Shown: piece by piece, positions 49,551-57,709 of the stretch
Layout: every line of letters begins with the position of its first letter
Position numbering within the stretch: position 1 is the stretch's first letter
NCBI RefSeq assembly: GCF_014649795.1
Contig: NZ_BMTS01000013.1
Span: forward strand, 205,606 to 269,605
DNA length: 64,000 nucleotides
Reading direction: 5' to 3'
Source: Streptomyces melanogenes
GTDB taxonomy: Bacteria > Actinomycetota > Actinomycetes > Streptomycetales > Streptomycetaceae
Notes under the pieces: model-generated
The model's input: only the letters and a program-made list of their open reading frames with translations
Database searches by the model: none
What the model was told of the DNA's origin: nothing
Translations under genes and position numbers: made by a program

Positions 49551-51299
49551 ATGGCACCCGAACCCGAGGGAAACGGCGCCGGGATGCCCGATGCGCAGGA
49601 CCACGAGTCGTGGGTCGGCGGACTGGTCGGTGACGGCCGCTACCGGCTGACGCACCGGCTGGGCCGGGGCGGCATGGCGGAGGTCTTCGCGGCGGAGGAC
49701 GTACGCCTGGGCCGTACCGTCGCGGTGAAGCTGCTGCGCCCCGACCTCGCCGAGGACCCGGTCTCCAAGGCCCGCTTCACGCGCGAGGCGCAGTCGGTGG
49801 CCGGGCTCAACCACCACGCGGTGGTGGCGGTGTACGACTCGGGCGAGGACGTGGTGGGCGGCCAGACCGTCCCGTACATCGTGATGGAGCTGGTCGAGGG
49901 CCGCACCATCCGCGACCTGCTGGTCCAGGCGGACGCACCGCCGCCGGAGCAGGCGCTGATCATCGTCTCCGGCGTCCTCGAGGCGCTGGCGTACTCGCAC
50001 CAGCACGGCATCGTGCACCGCGACATCAAGCCCGCCAACGTGATCATCACGCACACGGGCGCCGTGAAGGTGATGGACTTCGGCATCGCGCGCGCCCTGC
50101 ACGGCGCGCAGTCGACGATGACGCAGACCGGCATGGTCATGGGCACGCCCCAGTACCTCTCGCCGGAGCAGGCGCTCGGCAAGGCCGTCGACCACCGCTC
50201 CGACCTGTACGCGACGGGCTGCCTGCTGTACGAACTGCTCGCGCTGCGCCCGCCCTTCACCGGCGAGACACCGTTGTCGGTGGTCTACCAGCACGTCCAG
50301 GACACCCCGATCCCGCCGTCGCAGGTGGCCGATGTGGCGCCGCCGGAACTCGACGGCCTCGTCATGCGTTCTCTCGCCAAGGACCCGGACGACCGTTTCC
50401 AGTCCGCCGAGGAGATGCGCGGTCTGGTCCAGTACGGATTGCAGATGCTCCAGGCGCAGGGCGGCCACACCGGCACCTGGAACACCGGTCCGGTCGAGGT
50501 CATGCACGAGGGCGCCCACACCCCCGCCATGGGCATGACCGCGCCGACCAGCGCCATGGGCCACCCCGTGCACGGGGAGACCTCGCAGTTCCGCGGTCCG
50601 ATCCTGCCGCCGATGAACCCGGACGACGGCGGGTACGACGGGGGTTACGGCTCGGGCGGCTACAACAACGGCGGCTACAACGGCAACGGCCGCCGCCCCG
50701 GTGGCGGCCGGGGCAAGGTCGTCCTGTTCGTGGTGCTCGCGATCATCGCGATCGCGGCGGGCGTGGCGTTCGCGATCAAGGCGGCGGACAAGAAGGACGG
50801 CGGGGAGACGCCGAAGAAGCCGACGGTCTCCGACAGCCCGTCGCCGTCCGACGAGTCGAAGACGTCGCCGAGCCCCGACGACCAGGCCACCCGCGGCCAG
50901 GGCCAGGGGTCGACGACCGGCGGCGACAACCCGGCGCCGTACACGCCGTCGCCCAAGCACAGCAAGAAGCGCTCGCCGTCGCCGGGCACCAACCAGGGCA
51001 CCACGTCCGGGACGAACCAGGGCACGACCTCGGGCACCGACCAGGGGACGACGTCCGGGACGAACCAGGGCACCACGTCCGGGACGGACGAGGGCACGAC
51101 GACGGGCACGACGTCCGGTACGGACCAGGGGACGACGTCCGGTACCGACCAGGGCACGACCACCGGCACCAGCACGGGGACGACCCAGGGCACCAGCACC
51201 GGTACGACCGCGGGCACCAACGCGGGGACGAACCAGGGCACGACGACCGGGACGACGGCGGGTCAGAGCGCCGGCGGCAGCACGCCCAAGACGCCCTGA
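49551..51299 (+). CDS. Transmembrane serine/threonine kinase with Gly-Thr repeat exterior
   Basis: A 582-residue receptor kinase. Kinase domain ~30-290 with GRGGMAEVFAAED, Lys60, HRDIKPAN (Asp158), DFG at 176-178 and GTPQYLSPEQ. One helix (VVLFVVLAIIAIAAGVAFAI, ~390-410) leads to an exterior with no PASTA domain. Residues ~479-573 consist of GTNQGTTS/GTDQGTTS-type repeats, Thr/Gly-rich and possibly glycosylated or wall-spanning (inference). It is divergent from the PASTA kinase gene across 298 bases. The start ATG follows GCGAGGACTG. Confidence 0.92.
   Translation: MAPEPEGNGAGMPDAQDHESWVGGLVGDGRYRLTHRLGRGGMAEVFAAEDVRLGRTVAVKLLRPDLAEDPVSKARFTREAQSVAGLNHHAVVAVYDSGEDVVGGQTVPYIVMELVEGRTIRDLLVQADAPPPEQALIIVSGVLEALAYSHQHGIVHRDIKPANVIITHTGAVKVMDFGIARALHGAQSTMTQTGMVMGTPQYLSPEQALGKAVDHRSDLYATGCLLYELLALRPPFTGETPLSVVYQHVQDTPIPPSQVADVAPPELDGLVMRSLAKDPDDRFQSAEEMRGLVQYGLQMLQAQGGHTGTWNTGPVEVMHEGAHTPAMGMTAPTSAMGHPVHGETSQFRGPILPPMNPDDGGYDGGYGSGGYNNGGYNGNGRRPGGGRGKVVLFVVLAIIAIAAGVAFAIKAADKKDGGETPKKPTVSDSPSPSDESKTSPSPDDQATRGQGQGSTTGGDNPAPYTPSPKHSKKRSPSPGTNQGTTSGTNQGTTSGTDQGTTSGTNQGTTSGTDEGTTTGTTSGTDQGTTSGTDQGTTTGTSTGTTQGTSTGTTAGTNAGTNQGTTTGTTAGQSAGGSTPKTP
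50985..51268 (+). repeat. Tandem Gly-Thr coding repeats
   Basis: About 24-base imperfect repeats (GGCACCAACCAGGGCACCAC type) encoding GTNQ/GTDQ-GTTS units at the end of the kinase gene. Codon wobble varies between copies, so selection acts on the protein and the repeat is not a CRISPR or mobile element. Confidence 0.8.
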
Positions 51300-51306
51300 G
51301 CCGCCG

Positions 51307-51334
51307 GGCGTTCGCGGCTCACCCCGCGAACGCC
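51307..51334. terminator. Hairpin overlapping the phosphotransferase stop codon
   Basis: Perfect 11-bp arms GGCGTTCGCGG and complement (51307-51317, 51324-51334) with loop CTCACC; the minus-strand stop (51319-51321) is inside the loop. It lies between convergent genes. Confidence 0.75.
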
Positions 51335-52320
51335 TCGCACACCGCCTCGTATTCACGGGTCCACCAGACGGCCAGGGCCGACGCCGCGGGGAACTGCGGG
51401 TCGGCCCTTCGGTCGTGGAGCTGGTAGCGCCAGCGCAGGATCCAGAAGTCGTTGAGCCGCTCCCACCACACGCGGTGCACGGCCGCGGCGAGCTCCGCCG
51501 GGTCCGCGCCGGTGGCTCCCCGGTAGGCGCGGGCGTACGCGCGCACCTTGTCGAGGTCCAGCTCCCCGGCCGGGCGGACGAAGAAGATCACGGCGGCCCG
51601 TACCGCCTCCTCCGCGCGGGGCTGGACGCCCAGCCGGTCCCAGTCGACGATCGCGGCGGGCTCCTTGCCGCGGTAGAGCAGGTTCAGCGGGTGGAAGTCG
51701 CCGTGCACCCAGCCGCCGGTGGTCTGCGGGGGCGGGCGGCGGTGGGCGTACCGCTCGATGAGGAGGCGGCGCTCGCGCAGCCGGTGCTCGGCGAGCTCGT
51801 CGAAGGAGTCGCGGGGGCGGCGCCGGCGGGCGCGGGCGAGCAGGTCGTCGATGAGGGCGAAGGTGTCGGCGGGGTCGGCGCTGAGGTGGTCGGCGGCGGG
51901 CCCGCGGCCCTCCATCACCTGCTCCAGACAGATGTGGACGAGGCCGAGCAGCGCGCCGAGCCGCCGCGAGCCGACGGCGCCGAGCTGGGCGCCGTCGCGG
52001 TGGCGGCCGTGCACCCACGGGTGCAGGGCGTAGCAGCGGCCGCCGAGGACGGTGACGGTGTCGCCGGCGCGGTCCGGTACGGGGGGCGCGACGGGCACGC
52101 CGAGCGCCTGGAGGCGGCGGGTGGCGCCGTGCTGGCGGGCGATGGCCTCGCGGTCGCCGTCGAGGTGGTGCTTGAGGAAGAACTCGCCGCGGGTGGTGGC
52201 GAGGCGGTAGCCGCGGTTGAGGAGGCCCTGGGCGACGGGTTCGCAGGTGAGCGGCTCGCCCAGCGAGGCGTATCGGCGCAGCAGGTCCCTCACGGGCGGG
52301 GTTGCATATGAGCGCGGCAC
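51319..52320 (-). CDS. Phosphotransferase of the aminoglycoside/homoserine kinase type
   Basis: A 333-residue APH-fold kinase. RGEFFLKHHLDGDREAIARQ carries the ATP-binding Lys; WVHGDFHPLNLLYRG is the catalytic Brenner loop (HGDxxxxN) and AAIVDWDRLGVQP the metal-binding Asp. The substrate may be a sugar, choline or homoserine-like alcohol; nothing here proves drug resistance. The GTG at 52320 has no strong ribosome-binding site; another GTG (within TPPVRDLL) is 24 bases downstream. It follows the PPOX-type gene by 15 bases on the same strand. Confidence 0.85.
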   Translation of the reverse strand: MPRSYATPPVRDLLRRYASLGEPLTCEPVAQGLLNRGYRLATTRGEFFLKHHLDGDREAIARQHGATRRLQALGVPVAPPVPDRAGDTVTVLGGRCYALHPWVHGRHRDGAQLGAVGSRRLGALLGLVHICLEQVMEGRGPAADHLSADPADTFALIDDLLARARRRRPRDSFDELAEHRLRERRLLIERYAHRRPPPQTTGGWVHGDFHPLNLLYRGKEPAAIVDWDRLGVQPRAEEAVRAAVIFFVRPAGELDLDKVRAYARAYRGATGADPAELAAAVHRVWWERLNDFWILRWRYQLHDRRADPQFPAASALAVWWTREYEAVCEAFAG

Positions 52321-52335
52321 GCGCCAGATGTTAGA

Positions 52336-52752
52336 TCACGCGGCGTGGCGCAGGTGTCGCTCTGTGGAATAGTCCAACGAGTGGACGGTTACGAACTGGG
52401 GTTCGATCCGCAGATAGACGGGCTCGAAGGGCTCGCCGTCCACGTGCCGGGGGGCCGGGCCGAAGCGTTCGAGCTCGTCGGGGGTGGGGTGGAAGGGCTC
52501 GGCGGTCCCGGTGAACTGGACCGACCACAGGTCCTCGCCGTCGGCCCCGAGGTTGTCCGCGCCGTACGCCACGACGCTGCCGAGGCAGGCGTGGTGGTAG
52601 CCGAGGCCGGCGTGGATGCGCAGGACGACGCGGTCGTCGACCACGAGGTGGCGGGCGGGGGCGACGAAGGGGAGGGCGCGCATGCTGGTGGCTATGCGGC
52701 CGTACGGGACCCTGCGGAGCAGGGCGATGGCTCGGCGCTCCTCGGTGGACAT
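52336..52752 (-). CDS. Pyridoxamine 5'-phosphate oxidase-like (split-barrel FMN) protein
   Basis: A 138-residue protein of the PPOX/FMN-binding split-barrel fold (VPYGRIATSMRALPFVAPAR, VVLRIHAGLGYHHACLGSVV, VQFTGTAEPFHPTPDELERF). Such small proteins bind flavin, F420 or haem; the cofactor is not clear here. The ATG at 52752 follows GTGGAGCC. The frame is open further upstream into the repeat region, which I reject as coding. It precedes the phosphotransferase gene closely and is probably co-transcribed. Confidence 0.85.
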   Translation of the reverse strand: MSTEERRAIALLRRVPYGRIATSMRALPFVAPARHLVVDDRVVLRIHAGLGYHHACLGSVVAYGADNLGADGEDLWSVQFTGTAEPFHPTPDELERFGPAPRHVDGEPFEPVYLRIEPQFVTVHSLDYSTERHLRHAA

Positions 52753-53008
52753 GGCTCCACTTTCGCGCCGCCCCGCGCCGCCGCACAGTGCCGGGCGCCC
52801 CCCACTGCGTGGGCCATAGGTCCCGTGTTCGTCTGCGGGCCGTCCCCAACGGGTCGCGCAGTTCCCCGCGCCCCTTATTGGGCCGGTGTTCATCTGCGGA
52901 CCGTGGTGGGTTGCTCGCGCAGTTCCCCGCGCCCCTAACCGCCTAGGGGCGCGGGGAACTGCGCGACCAGCCACAGACGGTCCGCAGACGAAGGCCGGGC
53001 CCCGGCGG
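52753..53008. repeat. Intergenic repeat cluster with GCGCAGTTCCCCGCGCCCC units
   Basis: GCGCAGTTCCCCGCGCCCCT occurs at 52857-52876 and 52917-52936 in direct orientation, and inverted (AGGGGCGCGGGGAACTGCGC) at 52945-52964. The last two form a long hairpin around AACCGCCT. CATCTGCGG/TCTGCGG short repeats also recur. No gene is supported. Confidence 0.75.
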
Positions 53009-53686
53009 CTACTGCCGCTCCGCCTGGATCCGTGCCACATACGCCGCCGCCTGCGACCGCCGCTCCATTCCCAGTTTCGACAGCAGCGACGACACATAGT
53101 TCTTGATCGTCTTCTCCGCCAGGTGCAGGCGCTCGCCGATCACCCGGTTCGTGAGGCCCTCGCCGATCAGGTCGAGGATCTTGCGTTCCTGCTCGGTGAG
53201 GTTGGCCAGGCGGTCGTCGCCCTTGGCCGTGCCGCCGTCGCGCAGGCGCTCCAGGACCCGGGCCGTCGCGACCGGGTCGAGCAGGGACTTGCCCGCCGCC
53301 ACGTCCCGTACGGCCGAAAGGAGCTCACTGCCCCGGATCGCCTTGAGGACATATCCGGACGCACCGGCCATGATCGCATCGAAGAGGGCTTCGTCGTCGG
53401 CGAAAGAGGTCAGCATCAGACATTTGATGTCCTCGTTCTGCGAGCGGATCTCGCGGCAGACCTCCACGCCGCTCCCGTCCGGCAGCCGGACGTCGAGCAC
53501 CGCCACGTCCGGACGCGTCGCAGGGATCCTGACCAGGGCATCCGCCGCGGTGCCGGCCTCGCCGACCACCTCGATGTCCTCCTCGACGGAGAGCATTTCG
53601 TGGACGCCGCGGCGGACCACTTCGTGGTCGTCGAGCAGGAATACGGTGATTTTGCCTGGTTCGCGCACGGAATCAGTCTCACACAT
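53009..53686 (-). CDS. NarL/DevR-type response regulator
   Basis: A 225-residue regulator. Receiver domain: LLDDHE acidic pocket, phospho-acceptor Asp in AVLDVRLPDGSGVEV, Thr in MLTSF and Lys in YVLKAI; C-terminal LuxR HTH: LTEQERKILDLIGEGLTNRV then LAEKTIKNYVSSLLSKLGM. It resembles the DosR/DevR group more than the kinase-linked regulator at 20216. No histidine kinase is adjacent, so it is an orphan or uses a distant partner. The ATG at 53686 has GGAAGAG upstream; the frame is open beyond it. It is divergent from the second bkd operon. Confidence 0.9.
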   Translation of the reverse strand: MCETDSVREPGKITVFLLDDHEVVRRGVHEMLSVEEDIEVVGEAGTAADALVRIPATRPDVAVLDVRLPDGSGVEVCREIRSQNEDIKCLMLTSFADDEALFDAIMAGASGYVLKAIRGSELLSAVRDVAAGKSLLDPVATARVLERLRDGGTAKGDDRLANLTEQERKILDLIGEGLTNRVIGERLHLAEKTIKNYVSSLLSKLGMERRSQAAAYVARIQAERQ

Positions 53687-54012
53687 TCGCTCTTCCCGTG
53701 CCGCAGGTGACCGGGATAACGTGCCGTTGTTCCGGCGGCCTGCAAGGCTGTCATCAGTGCTGTGACCAGTGGTTGTTCCCCGCTTTCTCGATTTACTTGG
53801 AAATCCAAGCAAAATCGCAGGTCAAATGGGGTTTCGCAGTAATGCGCAGCACTGGGTAACGTGCCTATGACAGGGCGCTCGCCGGGGCACCTGTCACGCC
53901 TGGTTCCCGGTGAGGCGCACCCACCCCCGTGCACCGCGACCGGAAGCAGGCGAGGAGCCGCAACTGGCCACACCGGCGAACCCGGGGGCCGGACAGACGG
54001 AGGAGCACGCAC
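53687..54012. other. Divergent intergenic region before the second ketoacid dehydrogenase operon
   Basis: 326 bases without a gene. The middle part (53780-53860) is unusually AT-rich and holds CTTGGA-AA-TCCAAG (53796-53809), a perfect 6-2-6 palindrome of a form expected for an Lrp/AsnC-type operator. GGAGGAG before 54013 is the ribosome-binding site of E1 alpha. Confidence 0.6.
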
Positions 54013-55188
54013 GTGACCGTGGAGAGCACTGCCGCGCGCAAACCGCGACGCAGCAGCAAGCGCACCGGTAGCAGCGCCGGGAAGGCTGTCGCCGACCCCC
54101 AGCTCGTACAGCTGCTGACGCCCGAGGGCCAGCGGGTCGAGCACCCTGACTACGACGTTGACCTGACCCCCGAAGAGCTGCGCGGGCTCTACCGCGACAT
54201 GGTGCTGACCCGGCGCTTCGACGCCGAGGCCACCGCACTGCAGCGCCAGGGCGAGCTGGGCCTGTGGGCCTCGCTGCTCGGCCAGGAGGCCGCCCAGATC
54301 GGCTCCGGCCGCGCCCTGCGGGACGACGACTATGTGTTCCCCACCTACCGCGAGCACGGTGTGGCCTGGTGCCGCGGGGTCGACCCCACCAACCTGCTCG
54401 GCATGTTCCGTGGCGTCAACCACGGCGGCTGGGACCCCAACAGCAACAATTTCCACCTGTACACGATCGTGATCGGCTCGCAGACGCTGCACGCGACCGG
54501 TTACGCCATGGGTGTGGCCAAGGACGGCGCGGACTCGGCCGTGATCGCGTACTTCGGTGACGGCGCCTCCAGCCAGGGCGACGTCGCGGAGTCCTTCACC
54601 TTCTCCGCCGTCTACAACGCCCCGGTCGTGTTCTTCTGCCAGAACAACCAGTGGGCGATCTCGGAGCCGACCGAGCGCCAGACCCGGGTGCCGCTCTACC
54701 AGCGCGCCCAGGGCTACGGCTTCCCCGGCGTCCGCGTCGACGGCAACGACGTGCTGGCCTGTCTGGCCGTGACCCGGTCCGCCCTGGAGCGGGCCCGGCG
54801 CGGCGAGGGCCCGACCCTGGTCGAGGCGTTCACGTACCGGATGGGCGCGCACACCACCTCCGACGACCCGACGAAGTACCGGGCCGACGAGGAGCGCGAG
54901 GCGTGGGAGGCCAAGGACCCGATCCTGCGGCTGAAGACGTACCTGGAGAACGAGGGGCACGCCGACGAGGCGTTCTTCGCCTCCCTCGAAGAGGAGTCCG
55001 AGACGCTCGGCAAGCGGGTCCGCGAGGCGGTCCGCGCCATGCCCGACCCGGACCGGATGGCCATCTTCGAGAACATCTACGCCGACGGGCACGCGCTCGT
55101 CGACGAGGAGCGGGCCCAGTTCGCGGCCTACCAGGCGTCGTTCGCGACTGAGTCCGATGGCGGCTTCGCCGCGGGGGAGGGCAAGTAG
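54013..55188 (+). CDS. bkdA: Branched-chain 2-oxoacid dehydrogenase E1 component alpha subunit (second operon)
   Basis: A 391-residue E1 alpha. TPP motif: YFGDGASSQGDVAESFTFSA leading to FFCQNNQWAIS; HGVAWCRGVDP and FTYRMGAHTTSDDPTKYR are conserved. The N-terminal ~30 residues are basic and Ser/Arg-rich. The GTG at 54013 follows GGAGGAGCAC. It is followed by E1 beta after a 2-base gap. It is a paralogue of the gene at 38125 but diverged in substrate-side residues, consistent with the two bkd operons known in Streptomyces; a pyruvate-specific role cannot be excluded. Confidence 0.9.
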   Translation: MTVESTAARKPRRSSKRTGSSAGKAVADPQLVQLLTPEGQRVEHPDYDVDLTPEELRGLYRDMVLTRRFDAEATALQRQGELGLWASLLGQEAAQIGSGRALRDDDYVFPTYREHGVAWCRGVDPTNLLGMFRGVNHGGWDPNSNNFHLYTIVIGSQTLHATGYAMGVAKDGADSAVIAYFGDGASSQGDVAESFTFSAVYNAPVVFFCQNNQWAISEPTERQTRVPLYQRAQGYGFPGVRVDGNDVLACLAVTRSALERARRGEGPTLVEAFTYRMGAHTTSDDPTKYRADEEREAWEAKDPILRLKTYLENEGHADEAFFASLEEESETLGKRVREAVRAMPDPDRMAIFENIYADGHALVDEERAQFAAYQASFATESDGGFAAGEGK

Positions 55189-55190
55189 CC

Positions 55191-56171
55191 ATGACCGTAC
55201 AGAAGCTTCCCATCGCGAAGGCGATCAACGAGTCGCTGCGCAAGGCGATGGAGACCGACCCCAAGGTCCTGATCATGGGTGAGGACGTCGGCAAGCTCGG
55301 CGGCGTCTTCCGGGTCACCGACGGGCTCCAGAAGGACTTCGGCGAGGGCCGGGTCATCGACACCCCGCTCGCCGAGTCCGGCATCGTCGGCACCGCGATC
55401 GGCCTGGCCCTGCGCGGCTACCGCCCGGTCGTGGAGATCCAGTTCGACGGCTTCGTCTTCCCGGCGTACGACCAGATCGTCACCCAGCTCGCGAAGATGC
55501 ACGCCCGCGCGCTCGGCAAGATCAAGCTCCCGGTCGTCGTCCGCATCCCCTACGGCGGCGGCATCGGCGCGGTCGAGCACCACAGCGAGTCCCCCGAGGC
55601 GCTCTTCGCGCACGTGCCGGGCCTCAAGGTGGTCTCGCCCTCCAACTCCTCCGACGCGTACTGGATGATGCAGCAGGCCATCCAGTCCGACGACCCCATC
55701 ATCTACTTCGAGCCCAAGCGGCGTTACTGGGACAAGAGCGACGTCGACACGGACGCGATCCCCGGTCCGCTGCACAAGGCCCGTACGGTCGTGGCCGGTT
55801 CGGACCTGACGCTGGTGGCGTACGGTCCGATGGTGAAGGTCTGCGTGGAGGCGGCCGCGGCCGCCGCCGAAGAGGGCAAGTCGATCGAGGTCCTGGACCT
55901 GCGCTCGATGTCCCCGATCGACTTCGACGCGGTCCAGGCGTCGGTCGAGAAGACCGGCCGTCTGGTCGTGGTCCACGAGGCGCCGGTGTTCTACGGCGCG
56001 GGCGCGGAGATCGCCGCGCGGATCACCGAGCGCAGCTTCTACCACCTGGAGGCACCGGTGCTCAGGGTCGGCGGCTACCACGCCCCGTACCCGCCGGCGC
56101 GCCTGGAGGAGGAGTACCTGCCGGGTCTGGACCGGGTGCTCGACGCCGTCGACCGCTCGCTGGCGTACTGA
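55191..56171 (+). CDS. bkdB: Branched-chain 2-oxoacid dehydrogenase E1 component beta subunit (second operon)
   Basis: A 326-residue E1 beta with MGEDVGKLGGVFRVTDGLQK, DTPLAESGIVGTAIGLALRG, RIPYGGGIGAVEHHSESPEA and LDLRSMSPIDFDAV. It starts with ATG after GGGAGGGCAAGTAGCC. It lies 2 bases after E1 alpha and 8 bases before the E2 start. Complements E1 alpha in the decarboxylating heterotetramer. Very similar to the 39270 gene in layout. Confidence 0.92.
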   Translation: MTVQKLPIAKAINESLRKAMETDPKVLIMGEDVGKLGGVFRVTDGLQKDFGEGRVIDTPLAESGIVGTAIGLALRGYRPVVEIQFDGFVFPAYDQIVTQLAKMHARALGKIKLPVVVRIPYGGGIGAVEHHSESPEALFAHVPGLKVVSPSNSSDAYWMMQQAIQSDDPIIYFEPKRRYWDKSDVDTDAIPGPLHKARTVVAGSDLTLVAYGPMVKVCVEAAAAAAEEGKSIEVLDLRSMSPIDFDAVQASVEKTGRLVVVHEAPVFYGAGAEIAARITERSFYHLEAPVLRVGGYHAPYPPARLEEEYLPGLDRVLDAVDRSLAY

Positions 56172-56179
56172 GGAGTCCC

Positions 56180-57583
56180 GTGACCATGACTGAAACTTCT
56201 GCCCGCTTCCGCGAGTTCAAGATGCCGGATGTCGGCGAGGGGCTCACCGAGGCCGAGATCCTCAAGTGGTACGTCCAGCCCGGTGACACGGTCACCGACG
56301 GCCAGGTCGTCTGCGAGGTGGAGACGGCGAAGGCGGCCGTCGAGCTGCCGATCCCGTTCGACGGGGTGGTGCACGAGCTGCGCTTCCCCGAGGGCACGAC
56401 GGTCGACGTCGGCGAGGTGATCATCTCGGTGGACGTGGCCCCGGGCTCCGGTGAGCCGGCCGCCGAGGCCGCCGCCCCCGCGCAGGCCCCGGTCGCCCAG
56501 GCCCCGGTCGCCGAGGCGCCCGCCGAGCCCGAGGAGCCCAAGGGCCGCCAGCCGGTCCTCGTGGGCTACGGCGTCGCGGAGTCCTCCACCAAGCGCCGCC
56601 CGCGCAAGGGGGTCTCGGTCCCCGAGCAGGCCGCGGCCGCCGCCGTGCAGGCCGAGCTGAACGGCCACGGCGCCCCGGCGGTGGCCAAGCCGCTGGCGAA
56701 GCCGCCGGTCCGCAAGCTGGCCAAGGACCTGGGCATCGACCTGGCGACCGTGGTCCCGACCGGCCCGGACGGCGTCATCACCCGCGAGGACGTCCACGCG
56801 GCGGCCGCGCCGGTGGCCGAACCGGCCCCCGTTTCACGTGAAACAACTCCCGCGCCCGTCGCGGCCGTTGTCTCCTCGGACGCGCGCGAGACCCGTATCC
56901 CGATCAAGGGCGTACGGAAGGCGACCGCGCAGGCGATGATCGGCTCGGCGTTCACCGCGCCGCACGTCACCGAGTTCGTGACGGTCGACGTCACGCGCAC
57001 GATGAAGCTGGTCGAGGAGCTCAAGGGCGACAAGGAGATGGCCGGGCTGCGGGTCAACCCGCTCCTGCTCATCGCCAAGGCCCTGCTGGTCGCCATCAAG
57101 CGCAACCCCGACGTCAACGCGTCGTGGGACGAGGCGGCGCAGGAGATCGTCCTCAAGCACTATGTGAACCTGGGCATCGCGGCCGCCACCCCGCGCGGTC
57201 TGATCGTCCCGAACATCAAGGACGCCCACGACAAGACGCTGCCGCAACTGGCCGCGTCCCTGGGCGACCTGGTGTCGACGGCCCGCGAGGGCAAGACGTC
57301 CCCGGCGGCGATGCAGGGCGGCACGGTCACCATCACCAATGTGGGCGTGTTCGGCGTGGACACGGGCACCCCGATCCTGAACCCGGGCGAGTCCGCGATC
57401 CTCGCGGTCGGTGCGATCAAGCTCCAGCCGTGGGTCCACAAGGGCAAGGTGAAGCCCCGCCAGGTCACCACGCTGGCGCTCTCCTTCGACCACCGCCTGG
57501 TCGACGGCGAGCTGGGCTCCAAGGTGCTGGCCGATGTGGCGGCGATCCTGGAGCAGCCCAAGCGGCTGATCACCTGGGCGTAA
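56180..57583 (+). CDS. bkdC: 2-oxoacid dehydrogenase dihydrolipoamide acyltransferase E2 (second operon)
   Basis: A 467-residue E2: lipoyl domain with Lys51 (VETAKAAVEL), Ala/Pro hinge, subunit-binding domain (~173-205, PPVRKLAKDLGIDLATVVPT), a second linker and the acyltransferase domain with TVTITNVGVFGVDTGTPILN and LSFDHRLVDGELG. GTG at 56180 is 4 bases after GAGGAG and ATG at 56186 is 10 bases after it; both are plausible. Codons 218-222 (VSRET) are encoded by an intact parS palindrome in the linker. A terminator follows the stop. Confidence 0.93.
   Translation: MTMTETSARFREFKMPDVGEGLTEAEILKWYVQPGDTVTDGQVVCEVETAKAAVELPIPFDGVVHELRFPEGTTVDVGEVIISVDVAPGSGEPAAEAAAPAQAPVAQAPVAEAPAEPEEPKGRQPVLVGYGVAESSTKRRPRKGVSVPEQAAAAAVQAELNGHGAPAVAKPLAKPPVRKLAKDLGIDLATVVPTGPDGVITREDVHAAAAPVAEPAPVSRETTPAPVAAVVSSDARETRIPIKGVRKATAQAMIGSAFTAPHVTEFVTVDVTRTMKLVEELKGDKEMAGLRVNPLLLIAKALLVAIKRNPDVNASWDEAAQEIVLKHYVNLGIAAATPRGLIVPNIKDAHDKTLPQLAASLGDLVSTAREGKTSPAAMQGGTVTITNVGVFGVDTGTPILNPGESAILAVGAIKLQPWVHKGKVKPRQVTTLALSFDHRLVDGELGSKVLADVAAILEQPKRLITWA
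56831..56844. promoter_or_regulatory. parS site 8, inside the E2 coding sequence
   Basis: Perfect GTTTCACGTGAAAC within the second E2 gene, encoding VSRET in a flexible linker. Confidence 0.93.
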
Positions 57584-57592
57584 GCGCGTGTG

Positions 57593-57626
57593 AGTGCCCC
57601 CGGACGCCGGTGCGTCCGGGGGCACT
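57593..57626 (+). terminator. Terminator after the second ketoacid dehydrogenase operon
   Basis: Perfect 14-bp arms AGTGCCCCCGGACG (57593-57606) and complement (57613-57626), 6-base loop, ten bases after the stop. Confidence 0.9.
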
Positions 57627-57709
57627 GCCGTGCGGCGGAACGGGCAAGGGGCGTTCCGGCATCCGGACGCCCCTTTCTGACGTACACCCGTTGTATCTAT
57701 CCTGTGCGC

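Noticed and set aside
50985..51268. Possible CRISPR-like array
   Set aside because: The repeats are in frame, contiguous without spacers of constant length, and encode GTNQ/GTTS peptides of the kinase exterior.
51319..52320. Aminoglycoside resistance gene
   Set aside because: The fold is shared by many small-molecule kinases and the gene sits in conserved core DNA; resistance is not supported.
52753..53097. Upstream extension of the PPOX-type gene
   Set aside because: The extension would translate intergenic GCGCAGTTCCCCGCGCCCC repeats; the ATG at 52752 has a ribosome-binding site and fits the family start.
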